From positions 1 to 16,287 of the forward strand of contig JABSQY010000034.1 in assembly GCA_013215525.1 (NCBI GenBank): a stretch of DNA of 16,287 bases, written 5' to 3'. A program made the position numbers and the translations under genes. Every line of letters begins with the position of its first letter. Positions within the stretch are counted from its first letter, which is position 1. Source of the stretch: Nanoarchaeales archaeon. Lineage in GTDB: Archaea; Nanobdellota; Nanobdellia; Woesearchaeales; UBA583. Below, piece by piece: positions 1 to 6,888 of this stretch. The notes beneath the pieces are model-generated. The model saw only the letters and a list, made by a program, of their open reading frames with translations. It did no database searches and had not been told where the DNA came from.

Positions 1-90
1 GGTTGTTTTTGTATAAAACCAGACAATAATAGATTTGATTTATTATTAGAAAATCGTAAAAACAAATTATTTATCTCTGAATATAAGTAA
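1..90 (+). CDS. C-terminal fragment of an unidentified protein, cut by the window edge
   Basis: Frame 1 is open from the first base to a TAA at 88-90 and encodes 29 residues, beginning GCFCIKPDNN and ending LFISEYK. The codon choice (TTA, GAA, AAA, AAT) matches the neighbouring genes. The piece is charged and hydrophilic with two early cysteines. It is too short to assign to a family. It lies on the same strand as the next gene, which has its own TATA box, so the two are probably transcribed separately. The remainder of the gene lies outside the window. Confidence 0.45.
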   Translation, partial: GCFCIKPDNNRFDLLLENRKNKLFISEYK

Positions 91-138
91 AATTTACATA
101 TTTTCGAGTAATTATTAGTATTAACTTCAAAGAATATA

Positions 139-148
139 TTTATAAATA
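139..148 (+). promoter_or_regulatory. TATA box of the RelA/SpoT-like gene
   Basis: TTTATAAATA is centred about 25 bp before the ATG at 168. This is the standard archaeal TBP position for a leaderless transcript starting at or near the start codon. Confidence 0.6.
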
Positions 149-167
149 TGAAAATCCATATATTTGG

Positions 168-1106
168 ATGAGTAAAATATTATTTAGAAAATTAAATTCT
201 GCAATAGAGCAAACAGGTTTTGATTTTGGACCATCAGCAGTTAATTTATTTTTAAATAGTCCTTTAGGAACTGAACATATATCCTCAGAAAATTTAAAAA
301 TTTTAGAAACAAGGGAGTCTATAAATCAAGATATTTATTCACGTATAATTTTTCAAAAAATCCGTTTAATAGTACAAAGTTTATCATCTTCAAAAGTATC
401 TATATCTAAAAAAAGTTTATTATCTAATAAACTTAAAGTTATATCTTTTGAAGAGGTAAGAGACATAATTCGAAATTCTTATAAAAATCAATTTGAATTA
501 GATGGTATTACTAAAGCTGCATTATTTAGTTCTGAAAAATTAAAAGTAAATGATTATGTAAAATTTACTAAAGTAAACAATTTGTTAATTGGTTCAAGAA
601 TGAAATTATTATCAAATTCAAAAGAAAAACTTAAAACAGTTTATGAAGAAAATGAATTATCAAAAATAAGAGTATTAGAGTTTATGTTAGAATTAGCTAA
701 CAATCCTTTGGAATTTTGGCCAGGATTTACAGCATATAAATCTATTTATTCAAATCCAAATACTACAAAAGGTGATTATACTGATTTAATGTTAGGGGAT
801 AGTTTTGGTGTAAAAATAATAGATTTAGTAGAAACTCGTTCAGAAGATAGTTTAGATTCTTTAGAAAGTAGTTTTCCTCACACTAAAATACCTGGTTTTA
901 AAATAGTTGCTCAAAGATTTGATGATCATAGAAAAAGAGAAAGTTTATTTAAACCAGGAGGACTACATTACACTTTAACGGATATGGGATTTACAAATTT
1001 TCCAGTAGAAGTACAAGTTCAAGGAATTAAAAGTTTTATTTTTGATAAATTTGGAAAATATTCTCATGATTTATATAGTTATAGAGGAAAAAAATCTTCA
1101 AAATAA
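168..1106 (+). CDS. Divergent RelA/SpoT-like nucleotidyltransferase-fold protein
   Basis: A 312-aa protein. Residues about 185-308 follow the order of RelA/SpoT synthetase motifs: AYKSIYSN (189-196) resembles the R-x-K-S-x-x-S block; GDSFGVKII (210-218) resembles D-L-x-x-x-R-V-I, with D211 in the metal-ligand position; KPGGLHYTL (262-270) resembles the N-G-Y-x-S-L-H block; PVEVQVQ (279-285) resembles V-E-I-Q-I-R-T, with E281 as the second acidic ligand; and YSHDLYSYRGKK (298-309) resembles the closing A-A-H-W-x-Y-K segment. The guanine-stacking Tyr of classical synthetases appears to be deleted, and the Arg after Q-I is Gln, so the substrate may differ from GTP/GDP. The first 180 residues are mostly helical, with no HD hydrolase motif visible. 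Family members make (p)ppGpp, (p)ppApp, or modify tRNA as toxins; which applies here is unknown. The start follows a well-placed TATA box. It is a monocistronic unit upstream of rad50. Confidence 0.55.
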   Translation: MSKILFRKLNSAIEQTGFDFGPSAVNLFLNSPLGTEHISSENLKILETRESINQDIYSRIIFQKIRLIVQSLSSSKVSISKKSLLSNKLKVISFEEVRDIIRNSYKNQFELDGITKAALFSSEKLKVNDYVKFTKVNNLLIGSRMKLLSNSKEKLKTVYEENELSKIRVLEFMLELANNPLEFWPGFTAYKSIYSNPNTTKGDYTDLMLGDSFGVKIIDLVETRSEDSLDSLESSFPHTKIPGFKIVAQRFDDHRKRESLFKPGGLHYTLTDMGFTNFPVEVQVQGIKSFIFDKFGKYSHDLYSYRGKKSSK

Positions 1107-1145
1107 TGCTATATAAAATAAAATAATATTTTAAAACACGAAAAA

Positions 1146-1157
1146 TTTATAATATAA
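1146..1157 (+). promoter_or_regulatory. TATA box of rad50
   Basis: TTTATAATATAA lies about 25 bp before the ATG at 1176. The spacing fits a leaderless rad50 transcript independent of the upstream gene. Confidence 0.55.
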
Positions 1158-1175
1158 AAACTCCATATTTTTATT

Positions 1176-3725
1176 ATGATTATAAAATCCATCCAATTAT
1201 CAAATATTCGTAGTTATTTAGAATCAACAATTGAGTTTGAGGATGGTATTAATTTTTTAAGTGGAGACATTGGTTGTGGAAAATCATCAATTCTTCTAGC
1301 AATTGAATTTGCTCTCTTTGGTTTTAAAAAAGGAGATGTGGACGGTTTTCAACTATTAAGAAAAGGAGAAAAAGAAGGTTTTGTAAAATTAATTCTAATT
1401 AATCCAAAAACTAATATTGAACTTGAAATTTTTAGAAAAGTTAAAATGTCTAAAACTGGAACAATTTCTCAGGACTCAGGACACGTAAAATATGATAACG
1501 CTCTCGAAGAACTATCACCACAAGAATTAAATGCATTCATATTTGAAAAATTAAATTTCCCTAAAGAATTTTTAACAAAAGATAAAAATTTAGTATATAG
1601 ATTTACAATATATACTCCTCAAGAACAATTAAAAGAAGTTTTATTTGCAACAGAAGAAAAACGATTAGAAATTATTCGTAAGATTTTCAAAATTGATAAA
1701 TATAAACAATTAGTAAATGCATCATCACATTACTTATCAGATTTAAAAGTTGATAGAAAAGTGCTTGATTCTAAACTATCTGGATTTGATAATATTAAAG
1801 AGGACTTAGAAGAAATTAATAATTCAATATTACAAACAAAAGAAAAGTTAAACCAAATTAAAGAAAAAGAAAAATCAGTTATAGAAAATAAATCAAAAAT
1901 TAAAATAGTAATTTCAAAGTTCGACACAGCTACCGAATCCCTAACTGAGAAAAAAGTAAAAACAGAAAAAAACTTATCAAAAATCAATGAAATTAAAATT
2001 AATATTGAAGAATTAATTTTAACAAATGATAAAATTCAATTAAAACAAAAACAATCAAATATTGAAATAATTAATAAAAGTAAAACTCAAATTAATGATA
2101 AACAAAAACAAATATTAAAAGAATTAGAATTAATTCAAACTGAAAAAAAAGATAATGATAAACTAACAGAGCAATTAGAGAAATTAACAAATCAGAAAGA
2201 AGAACTAATTAAAAATAACTCACAATTTGAATCTGATAAAAAATTATTAGAAACATACAATAAACAATTTGATATAATTCTAACTAAATGTAATATTAAA
2301 GATAATGAAGTTTTAATAAGTAAAACATCTGTAAAATTAAGAAAAGCTCAAAAGCTTCAAAAAAAATATGATGAAGTAAAAGAAACTTTAATTAAATCAA
2401 ACTCTAAATTTGAAACTCTTCAAACACAAATTATAGAAAAACAAGAATTCATATCTAAATTTGAAACTCTTGAGGATTGTCCAACTTGTATGCAGAAAGT
2501 AGACGAATCGCACAGCCACGCAATTAGTGAATCTCAAAACAAAGAGATTGATAAATTAATTAAAACTAAAACAGATTTAAGAATTGATATAAAAAAATAT
2601 GAAACTGATTTAGAAACATTAAAAGTAAACCTTGATGAATTAAAACACGAGGAAAATACTTTAATTAAATTAGAACAAATTGAACTCACTTTAAAAGAAA
2701 AATATTCTAAAGAACTAGAATTAGAAAAAGTAAAAGATGAATTAAAACAAAAAGTAAATAGTAATAAAGAATCAAGTACACAATCAGATTTAGAAAATAT
2801 AAATAAACAATTAGAACAAGTAAAATTAAAACAAAATAAATTTGAACAATTAAATAAAAAAGAATTAGAATTAATTAATAATAATTCAAATTTAAAAGAA
2901 GATTTAAACAAATTAGAATTAGAAATTAAAGAAATAGAACTAGAACAAAACACATTAAAAGAAAACAAATTAAAAGTAAACACTTTAACTGAAAAAATAA
3001 AAATTGAACCAAAATTAATTGAAAACCAAAAATTAATTAATAATAAATTTATAGAATTAAAAGAAAAGAAACAAAACTATACTAGCAAACTCGACACGCT
3101 TTTAGATAACGAAAAAAAGATTTTAAATATTTTAGCAACTTTAACAACAAGTTTAGAATTTAAAACAAAAGAATTAGAACATAAAAACAAACAAAAAGTA
3201 GAATTTGAAATATCTCAAAAAGAATTCAAATCATTAATTAAAAAAGAAAATTTTATACTACAAAAAGTAACACCAATTGCGCAAAACATAGAAAAAGCAG
3301 TTTTTACAAAATACTATGTAGAGTTTAATGAAATCTTTGAAAAATTGTTTAAAGAATTAATTGAAGATAATGAAATTGAAGTTAGATTAAATGAAATATT
3401 TTCAATAATTGTAGAACAAAACGGATTTGATATTGACATTAAGAATCTTTCAGGTGGGGAAAAATCAAGCCTTGCTGTGGCGTACAGATTAGGATTAAAA
3501 CAAATAATTGAAAATAATTTACAAGGAGAAAATAAATTAGATTTATTAATCTTAGATGAACCAACAGATGGTTTCAGTAACGAACAAGTAATAAGATTAG
3601 GAAACATATTAAAAAATTCAGACTTAAAACAAATAATTTTAGTTTCCCACGATGAAAAAATAGAAAGTATCGCAGATAATACAATTAGAGTGGAAAAAGA
3701 AAACCATGTTAGTAAATTAATTTAA
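1176..3725 (+). CDS. rad50: DNA double-strand break repair ATPase Rad50
   Basis: An 849-aa SMC-like ATPase, a normal length for archaeal Rad50. It acts with Mre11 in tethering and processing DNA double-strand ends. The N-terminal lobe opens with the typical FxNIRSY-type strand (SIQLSNIRSY, 5-14) and the Walker A motif GDIGCGKSS (30-38). Residues about 175-700 form a long, Lys/Glu/Asn-rich coiled coil interrupted by the zinc hook C435-P-T-C438 (CPTC), which dimerises two coils through zinc. The C-terminal lobe has the ABC signature LSGGEKSS (758-765), the Walker B LLILDEP with D794-E795, the D-loop and the H-loop histidine H825 (VSHDEK). Archaeal rad50 usually sits beside mre11, often with herA and nurA; none of these is in the window, and the flanking genes are unrelated. 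The gene has its own promoter. Confidence 0.95.
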   Translation: MIIKSIQLSNIRSYLESTIEFEDGINFLSGDIGCGKSSILLAIEFALFGFKKGDVDGFQLLRKGEKEGFVKLILINPKTNIELEIFRKVKMSKTGTISQDSGHVKYDNALEELSPQELNAFIFEKLNFPKEFLTKDKNLVYRFTIYTPQEQLKEVLFATEEKRLEIIRKIFKIDKYKQLVNASSHYLSDLKVDRKVLDSKLSGFDNIKEDLEEINNSILQTKEKLNQIKEKEKSVIENKSKIKIVISKFDTATESLTEKKVKTEKNLSKINEIKINIEELILTNDKIQLKQKQSNIEIINKSKTQINDKQKQILKELELIQTEKKDNDKLTEQLEKLTNQKEELIKNNSQFESDKKLLETYNKQFDIILTKCNIKDNEVLISKTSVKLRKAQKLQKKYDEVKETLIKSNSKFETLQTQIIEKQEFISKFETLEDCPTCMQKVDESHSHAISESQNKEIDKLIKTKTDLRIDIKKYETDLETLKVNLDELKHEENTLIKLEQIELTLKEKYSKELELEKVKDELKQKVNSNKESSTQSDLENINKQLEQVKLKQNKFEQLNKKELELINNNSNLKEDLNKLELEIKEIELEQNTLKENKLKVNTLTEKIKIEPKLIENQKLINNKFIELKEKKQNYTSKLDTLLDNEKKILNILATLTTSLEFKTKELEHKNKQKVEFEISQKEFKSLIKKENFILQKVTPIAQNIEKAVFTKYYVEFNEIFEKLFKELIEDNEIEVRLNEIFSIIVEQNGFDIDIKNLSGGEKSSLAVAYRLGLKQIIENNLQGENKLDLLILDEPTDGFSNEQVIRLGNILKNSDLKQIILVSHDEKIESIADNTIRVEKENHVSKLI

Positions 3726-3766
3726 ATAAATTTATTTTTCTTTATAACTCAAAAATAATACTAATA

Positions 3767-3780
3767 TTTAATTAAATATA
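3767..3780 (+). promoter_or_regulatory. AT-rich TATA region of the membrane protein gene
   Basis: TTTAATTAAATATA lies 16-29 bp before the ATG at 3796. The whole spacer is AT-rich, so the exact TBP site cannot be fixed. Confidence 0.35.
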
Positions 3781-3795
3781 AATTTAAATATTATT

Positions 3796-4752
3796 ATGAA
3801 AAAGTATTTTATTTGGTTTTTATTATTTTGTACATTAATCTCAACATCATATTCTACAAATCAAACTTGCATTAAACCAGACGAATATATTTTAAAATGC
3901 GACTTTGAACCAACTTTAAAAGAAAGATCATTCACCTGTATAAACAAAGACTGTACAGATAAACTCTACACATTATCAGAAACCCTATTTCTAGCCGATT
4001 TAAAATCAATAAATGATTCAATAAGAATTTTAGATGGTCAAATTAATTTAAACGAAATCGAAAATAATTTAGAATTAGTTCAAATCTTATGTGAACGTGA
4101 AATCAGTCCAAAATTATTAGAAATATTTCAAAAAAGAGTTTTTCAAACAAAAGTAAAAGCAACACAAAGTTTCACTGGCAACTTTCTAACAATTGAGCAA
4201 GAAACTCCCTACTCAACACAAAGACAAACAAAATTTAATTGTTACAATTCAGAATTTGAGACTTATTTAGGTTGGCAAATAGAAATACGTACAAAACAAG
4301 AGTACTGTGATTTCATAGAAACAACGCCTGCCTGCTACAAACAAAAAATAAATTTAATAGGATTACTAACTGAATCAAATGAATTTAATAATTTAATAAA
4401 ATATTCTTTTGTATTAATAACTGCAATTTTAGTGGGAATTGTAGGATTATTTACTCATCTACTTGAAACAAGAAAATTAAAAGAATTCATAAAAATTACA
4501 AAATCTAAAGTTATAATATCTATAATTATATCATATCCAATATTATATTTTTTCGGAAGAATAATTGATTTAGCTTTCTTAACAACCTTTGTAACATCCT
4601 CTGTGATGCCTGCTCTAACTTTCCTAATAGTTATACTAATCATATACTTGTTCGCAAGCCTGCTACACTACACTCACGCAACACATAATTCAATAAAGCA
4701 ACACGAAAACAAAAAAGAATTACGTAAATTGATTCGAAAAAAAAGAATTTAA
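3796..4752 (+). CDS. Exported Cys-rich ectodomain protein with three C-terminal membrane helices
   Basis: A 318-aa protein of unrecognised family. Residues 1-20 look like a signal peptide (MKKYFIWFLLFCTLISTSYS). Residues 21 to about 195 form a hydrophilic domain with eight cysteines (C25, C35, C48, C53, C99, C149, C171, C180), an even number consistent with four disulfides outside the cell. Three hydrophobic segments follow at about 202-222, 239-261 and 270-291, then a His-rich stretch (HYTHATHNSIKQH, 291-303) and a strongly basic end (KKELRKLIRKKRI). Positive-inside logic puts the C-terminus in the cytoplasm. It lies 70 bp downstream of rad50 but has an AT-rich promoter region of its own, so functional linkage is not evident. 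A surface sensor or a membrane-anchored structural protein are possibilities; no catalytic motif is visible. Confidence 0.75.
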   Translation: MKKYFIWFLLFCTLISTSYSTNQTCIKPDEYILKCDFEPTLKERSFTCINKDCTDKLYTLSETLFLADLKSINDSIRILDGQINLNEIENNLELVQILCEREISPKLLEIFQKRVFQTKVKATQSFTGNFLTIEQETPYSTQRQTKFNCYNSEFETYLGWQIEIRTKQEYCDFIETTPACYKQKINLIGLLTESNEFNNLIKYSFVLITAILVGIVGLFTHLLETRKLKEFIKITKSKVIISIIISYPILYFFGRIIDLAFLTTFVTSSVMPALTFLIVILIIYLFASLLHYTHATHNSIKQHENKKELRKLIRKKRI

Positions 4753-4777
4753 ATAGAAAAAAAATAAAAGTACAAAG

Positions 4778-4820
4778 AAATAGTTAAACTATTTATCAGC
4801 ATATTTACTATAAGTAAATA
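4778..4820. repeat. Two adjacent perfect palindromes in the 4753-4855 spacer
   Basis: AAATAGTT-A-AACTATTT (4778-4794) is followed 7 bp later by TATTTACT-ATA-AGTAAATA (4802-4820). Both arms are 8 bp and perfect. They lie after the membrane protein gene and upstream of the TATA region of the gene at 4856. They could be tandem operators for that gene or hairpins at the 3' end of the upstream transcript. Confidence 0.55.
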
Positions 4821-4822
4821 GA

Positions 4823-4832
4823 TTATATTAAA
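4823..4832 (+). promoter_or_regulatory. TATA-like element of the gene at 4856
   Basis: TTATATTAAA is centred about 28 bp before the ATG at 4856, directly downstream of the two palindromes. Confidence 0.4.
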
Positions 4833-4855
4833 TCAAAGTAAGTAATATTTTAAAT

Positions 4856-5212
4856 ATGGAAAAAATAAACTTTGATAAATTAAATGATTATGAGAAAGTG
4901 TATTTAAATAATCAAATGAAAGTATTAGATGTAATTTCTACAAAAATTATAAATGATGATAAATTAATAAATGAAAAACTTACATATACTACTAATCATG
5001 CTATAGCAACAGATGTAAAAGGATTTGATTTAACTTATCTTTTCATAAAAAATGAGTTAACTGAATTTACAATTATTGTGAAAGTTAGATTTTCAGAAGA
5101 TAATTTGAGAGTACAATCAATTTATTTTGATTATAGTCGTGATAATTTTAAAAATAAATATAATAAGTTGATTCCATTTTTTTTTAAAAGAAACTATCCC
5201 CTACTTATATAA
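4856..5212 (+). CDS. Hypothetical 118-aa protein, possible paralogue of the 15846 gene product
   Basis: No family was recognised. The N-terminus (FDKLNDYEKVYLNN) reads as a helix. Residues about 55-105 alternate hydrophobic and charged residues as in a small beta sheet (GFDLTYLF, FTIIVKVRF, LRVQSIYFDY), then a basic tail. A weak but collinear resemblance to the 135-aa product of 15846-16253 runs through KLN..EK.YLN, G..L..LF, NL....I...Y, D..K.K..K.I. Near the C-terminus a run of nine T (5177-5185) encodes FFF; an indel there would change only the last residues. The protein has no signal peptide or membrane helix and is likely cytoplasmic. It is convergent with thiI and has its own promoter region. 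Confidence 0.65.
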   Translation: MEKINFDKLNDYEKVYLNNQMKVLDVISTKIINDDKLINEKLTYTTNHAIATDVKGFDLTYLFIKNELTEFTIIVKVRFSEDNLRVQSIYFDYSRDNFKNKYNKLIPFFFKRNYPLLI

Positions 5213-5289
5213 ATCATAAATACAGTTGAATTCAAATAAAATAGAAAATTACTTTTTCCGTTTCACTTCAAAAATAATTTATAAATATG

Positions 5290-5313
5290 AAATTTACTCG
5301 CTTTCGTAAATTT
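5290..5313. terminator. Hairpin between the convergent 4856 gene and thiI
   Basis: AAATTTAC-TCGCTTTC-GTAAATTT is an 8-bp perfect stem with a CG-containing loop. It lies in the 192-bp spacer where two genes converge, followed by T-rich sequence (TAGTTTTTACATTTTAC), so a bidirectional terminator is plausible. A second weaker dyad, AGTTC...GAACT, lies at about 5340-5362. No gene is convincingly encoded in this spacer. Confidence 0.45.
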
Positions 5314-5404
5314 ATAAAAATAGTTTTTACATTTTACACAGTTCTTCATTTCATTACGAACTCAGTAAAATCTAAAACAACTTGAAATCGTAAAATCAAA
5401 AACC

Positions 5405-6634
5405 TTATTCTTCTTCTGAATCATCTGATTTTTCAAAAGTCTCAGACTCATTAACATCTTTAACAGAATTAATTTTAAAAGCTTTAGTTTGAGCAAGTGT
5501 TTCTTTAATTAAACCATCCATATCAAAATCAGCTAAAATTCCTTCAAACTTATCAATTTTTGCAGATGTTAAAGGGTTTTTAGAGTGAATTGAGCAACAA
5601 TCTTTATATTGTTCTACAGATAAGTCAAAACAATTAATATCTCTTGAAACCTTTACAATATCTTCTTTATCATACGTAAGTAATGGTCTATAAATTTGAC
5701 TATCAATATGTAAACTAACTGCATTCATATTATCAAGTGTTTGAGATGCAACCTGCGCCAAATTATCACCAGTTACAAGTCCAGTTGAAAATGAATACTT
5801 AGCAACAGCGTCAGCGACACGTAAAATATAATGTTTAAAAAATACAAGTTCATAACGTGGATGAATTTTCCCCATTGTAAGCATTTCATAAACAGAATAC
5901 GGAACCATATGAATTACGCATTTAAACTGAAACTTATTAAGAGTCTCCGCTAACTTACGAACTTTCATAGTAAAAGCTTTCTCATTTGAAGTCTCAGAAT
6001 GAAAATGAATAAAATCAACAACGCAACCACGACGCATCATAGAGAATGCGGACACTGGAGAATCAATCCCACCAGATAATAGTTGTAATACTTTCCCAGA
6101 TGTTCCAACAGGCAATCCAGCAAATCCTTGAATCTTATTAGATGAAGAATAAATATATACTTGTTTATCAGAAATCTCAGTAAAAATTACATCTTCTTTA
6201 TTTTTAAAATTTATTAATAAATCCATTCCCTTAGCAATTGCAATATATTCTAAATTAATATCTGGTGATTTAATAGGAAATCTCTTATCTCCTCTTTTTG
6301 TCTTAAAATTAACTTCTTTAAATCCATCCTCTTTCATTGAAACAAGTAACTTTTCAACAATACTCTCCATAGATTCCATATCTTTAGAACAAGTCTCTAC
6401 AAATGAAAAATATTTAATCCCTAAAACATTACGTAATGTCTCAATAATTAATTCTTTATTATCATCATTAAAACTACAAACTAATCTATCTCTTTCTGTA
6501 ATCGTTCTTTCTAAATCGCATTTATTCAATTTAGCAGATTGGGAAATATTTCTAACTAACTTAGAAACAAAAAAATTCTTATTTTTTCCCTTTAATCCAA
6601 TTTCTCCATATTTTACTAAAACAGTATAACTCAT
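5405..6634 (-). CDS. thiI: tRNA 4-thiouridine synthetase ThiI, short form without rhodanese domain
   Basis: A 409-aa protein that adenylates U8 of tRNA and installs sulfur to make 4-thiouridine; in some organisms it also serves thiazole synthesis. Domain order is a ferredoxin-like N-terminus (YTVLVKYGEIGLKGKN, 3-18), a THUMP domain (about 65-165) and a PP-loop ATPase with LSGGIDSPVSAF (186-197), the VTGDNLAQVASQT block (287-299) and R316-P-L-L. The conserved catalytic Cys of the PP-loop domain lies in DCCSIHSKNP (C346 or C347), as in short archaeal and Bacillus ThiI. The rhodanese domain of E. coli ThiI is absent, so a separate persulfide source is needed. The tail is acidic (SDDSEEE). It is divergent from the histone gene across a 254-bp spacer. 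Confidence 0.95.
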   Translation of the reverse strand: MSYTVLVKYGEIGLKGKNKNFFVSKLVRNISQSAKLNKCDLERTITERDRLVCSFNDDNKELIIETLRNVLGIKYFSFVETCSKDMESMESIVEKLLVSMKEDGFKEVNFKTKRGDKRFPIKSPDINLEYIAIAKGMDLLINFKNKEDVIFTEISDKQVYIYSSSNKIQGFAGLPVGTSGKVLQLLSGGIDSPVSAFSMMRRGCVVDFIHFHSETSNEKAFTMKVRKLAETLNKFQFKCVIHMVPYSVYEMLTMGKIHPRYELVFFKHYILRVADAVAKYSFSTGLVTGDNLAQVASQTLDNMNAVSLHIDSQIYRPLLTYDKEDIVKVSRDINCFDLSVEQYKDCCSIHSKNPLTSAKIDKFEGILADFDMDGLIKETLAQTKAFKINSVKDVNESETFEKSDDSEEE

Positions 6635-6653
6635 AGTAGAAATTAATACATTT

Positions 6654-6663
6654 CTTTTTAAAA
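6654..6663 (-). promoter_or_regulatory. TATA-like box of thiI
   Basis: Read on the minus strand this is TTTTAAAAAG, preceded by a purine-rich AAATCC stretch resembling a BRE. It is about 25 bp before the thiI ATG. Confidence 0.45.
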
Positions 6664-6738
6664 GGATTTGTATGTAATAGCTTTAATTCACACTTTTAAG
6701 GAGATTACGCATTTTATAAACTCTCAAACATTGCTCAA

Positions 6739-6757
6739 AAGTATTAAGCAAATACTT
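6739..6757. repeat. 7-bp dyad in the thiI/histone divergent spacer
   Basis: AAGTATT-AAGCA-AATACTT is a perfect stem with a 5-nt loop, lying just upstream of the histone TATA box. It is preceded by ATTGCTCAAAA (6730-6740), which nearly repeats as ATTGCTTAAAA at 6819-6829 in the histone leader. It may be an operator for either divergent gene. Confidence 0.5.
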
Positions 6758-6783
6758 CATACTTTCCTAAAGTTATTGGAAAC

Positions 6784-6792
6784 ATTTAAATA
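6784..6792 (+). promoter_or_regulatory. Probable TATA box of the histone gene, giving a leader of about 75 nt
   Basis: ATTTAAATA is preceded by GGAAAC, a purine-rich BRE-like stretch. With the usual archaeal spacing, transcription would start near 6812, far before the ATG at 6889. No clear TATA box lies at -26 relative to the ATG. Other genes in the window mostly look leaderless, so this one is an exception. Confidence 0.5.
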
Positions 6793-6816
6793 GTAGAAAT
6801 TTAAGGTCTTATTTAC

Positions 6817-6874
6817 AAATTGCTTAAAACATCAAAATTTACCCAATAGGGGCAATATTGATTTAAGCAAATTT
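6817..6874 (+). promoter_or_regulatory. Extended bulged hairpin in the histone leader
   Basis: Nested complementary arms end 14 nt before the ATG. The core is TTGCTTAA (6820-6827) with TTAAGCAA (6863-6870), ATCAA (6831-6835) with TTGAT (6858-6862), ATT with AAT, and CCC (6842-6844) with GGG (6849-6851) around an AATA loop. An AAC bulge lies on the left side. Three more A-T pairs extend the base across a single-base bulge. The CCC/GGG tip is unusual in such AT-rich DNA. It could control translation or stability of the histone mRNA, or act as a DNA operator. Confidence 0.55.
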
Positions 6875-6888
6875 AACGGTATAAAAAA

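Noticed and set aside
148..171. Short upstream ORF (MKIHIFG) overlapping the ATG at 168
   Set aside because: Its ATG overlaps the TATA box itself, so it would not be in the transcript.
1730..3607. Long minus-strand open frames within rad50
   Set aside because: Ser/Phe/Leu-rich translations that are the antisense of a Lys/Glu/Asn-rich coiled coil; no promoter or family signal.
5177..5185. Frameshift in the nine-T run of the 4856 gene
   Set aside because: Removing one T changes only the last dozen residues and ends at nearly the same place; there is no homologue alignment strong enough to call an error.
5287..5385. Possible 32-aa hydrophobic/basic peptide (starts MKFTRFRKFI) on the plus strand
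   Set aside because: The TATA-like sequence overlaps its ATG, no promoter lies at the right distance, and it is built on the arms of a hairpin in a convergent spacer.
6635..6888. tRNA or other classical RNA gene in the thiI/histone spacer
   Set aside because: No cloverleaf, no GC-rich stems and no A/B-box-like words; only the dyads reported above.
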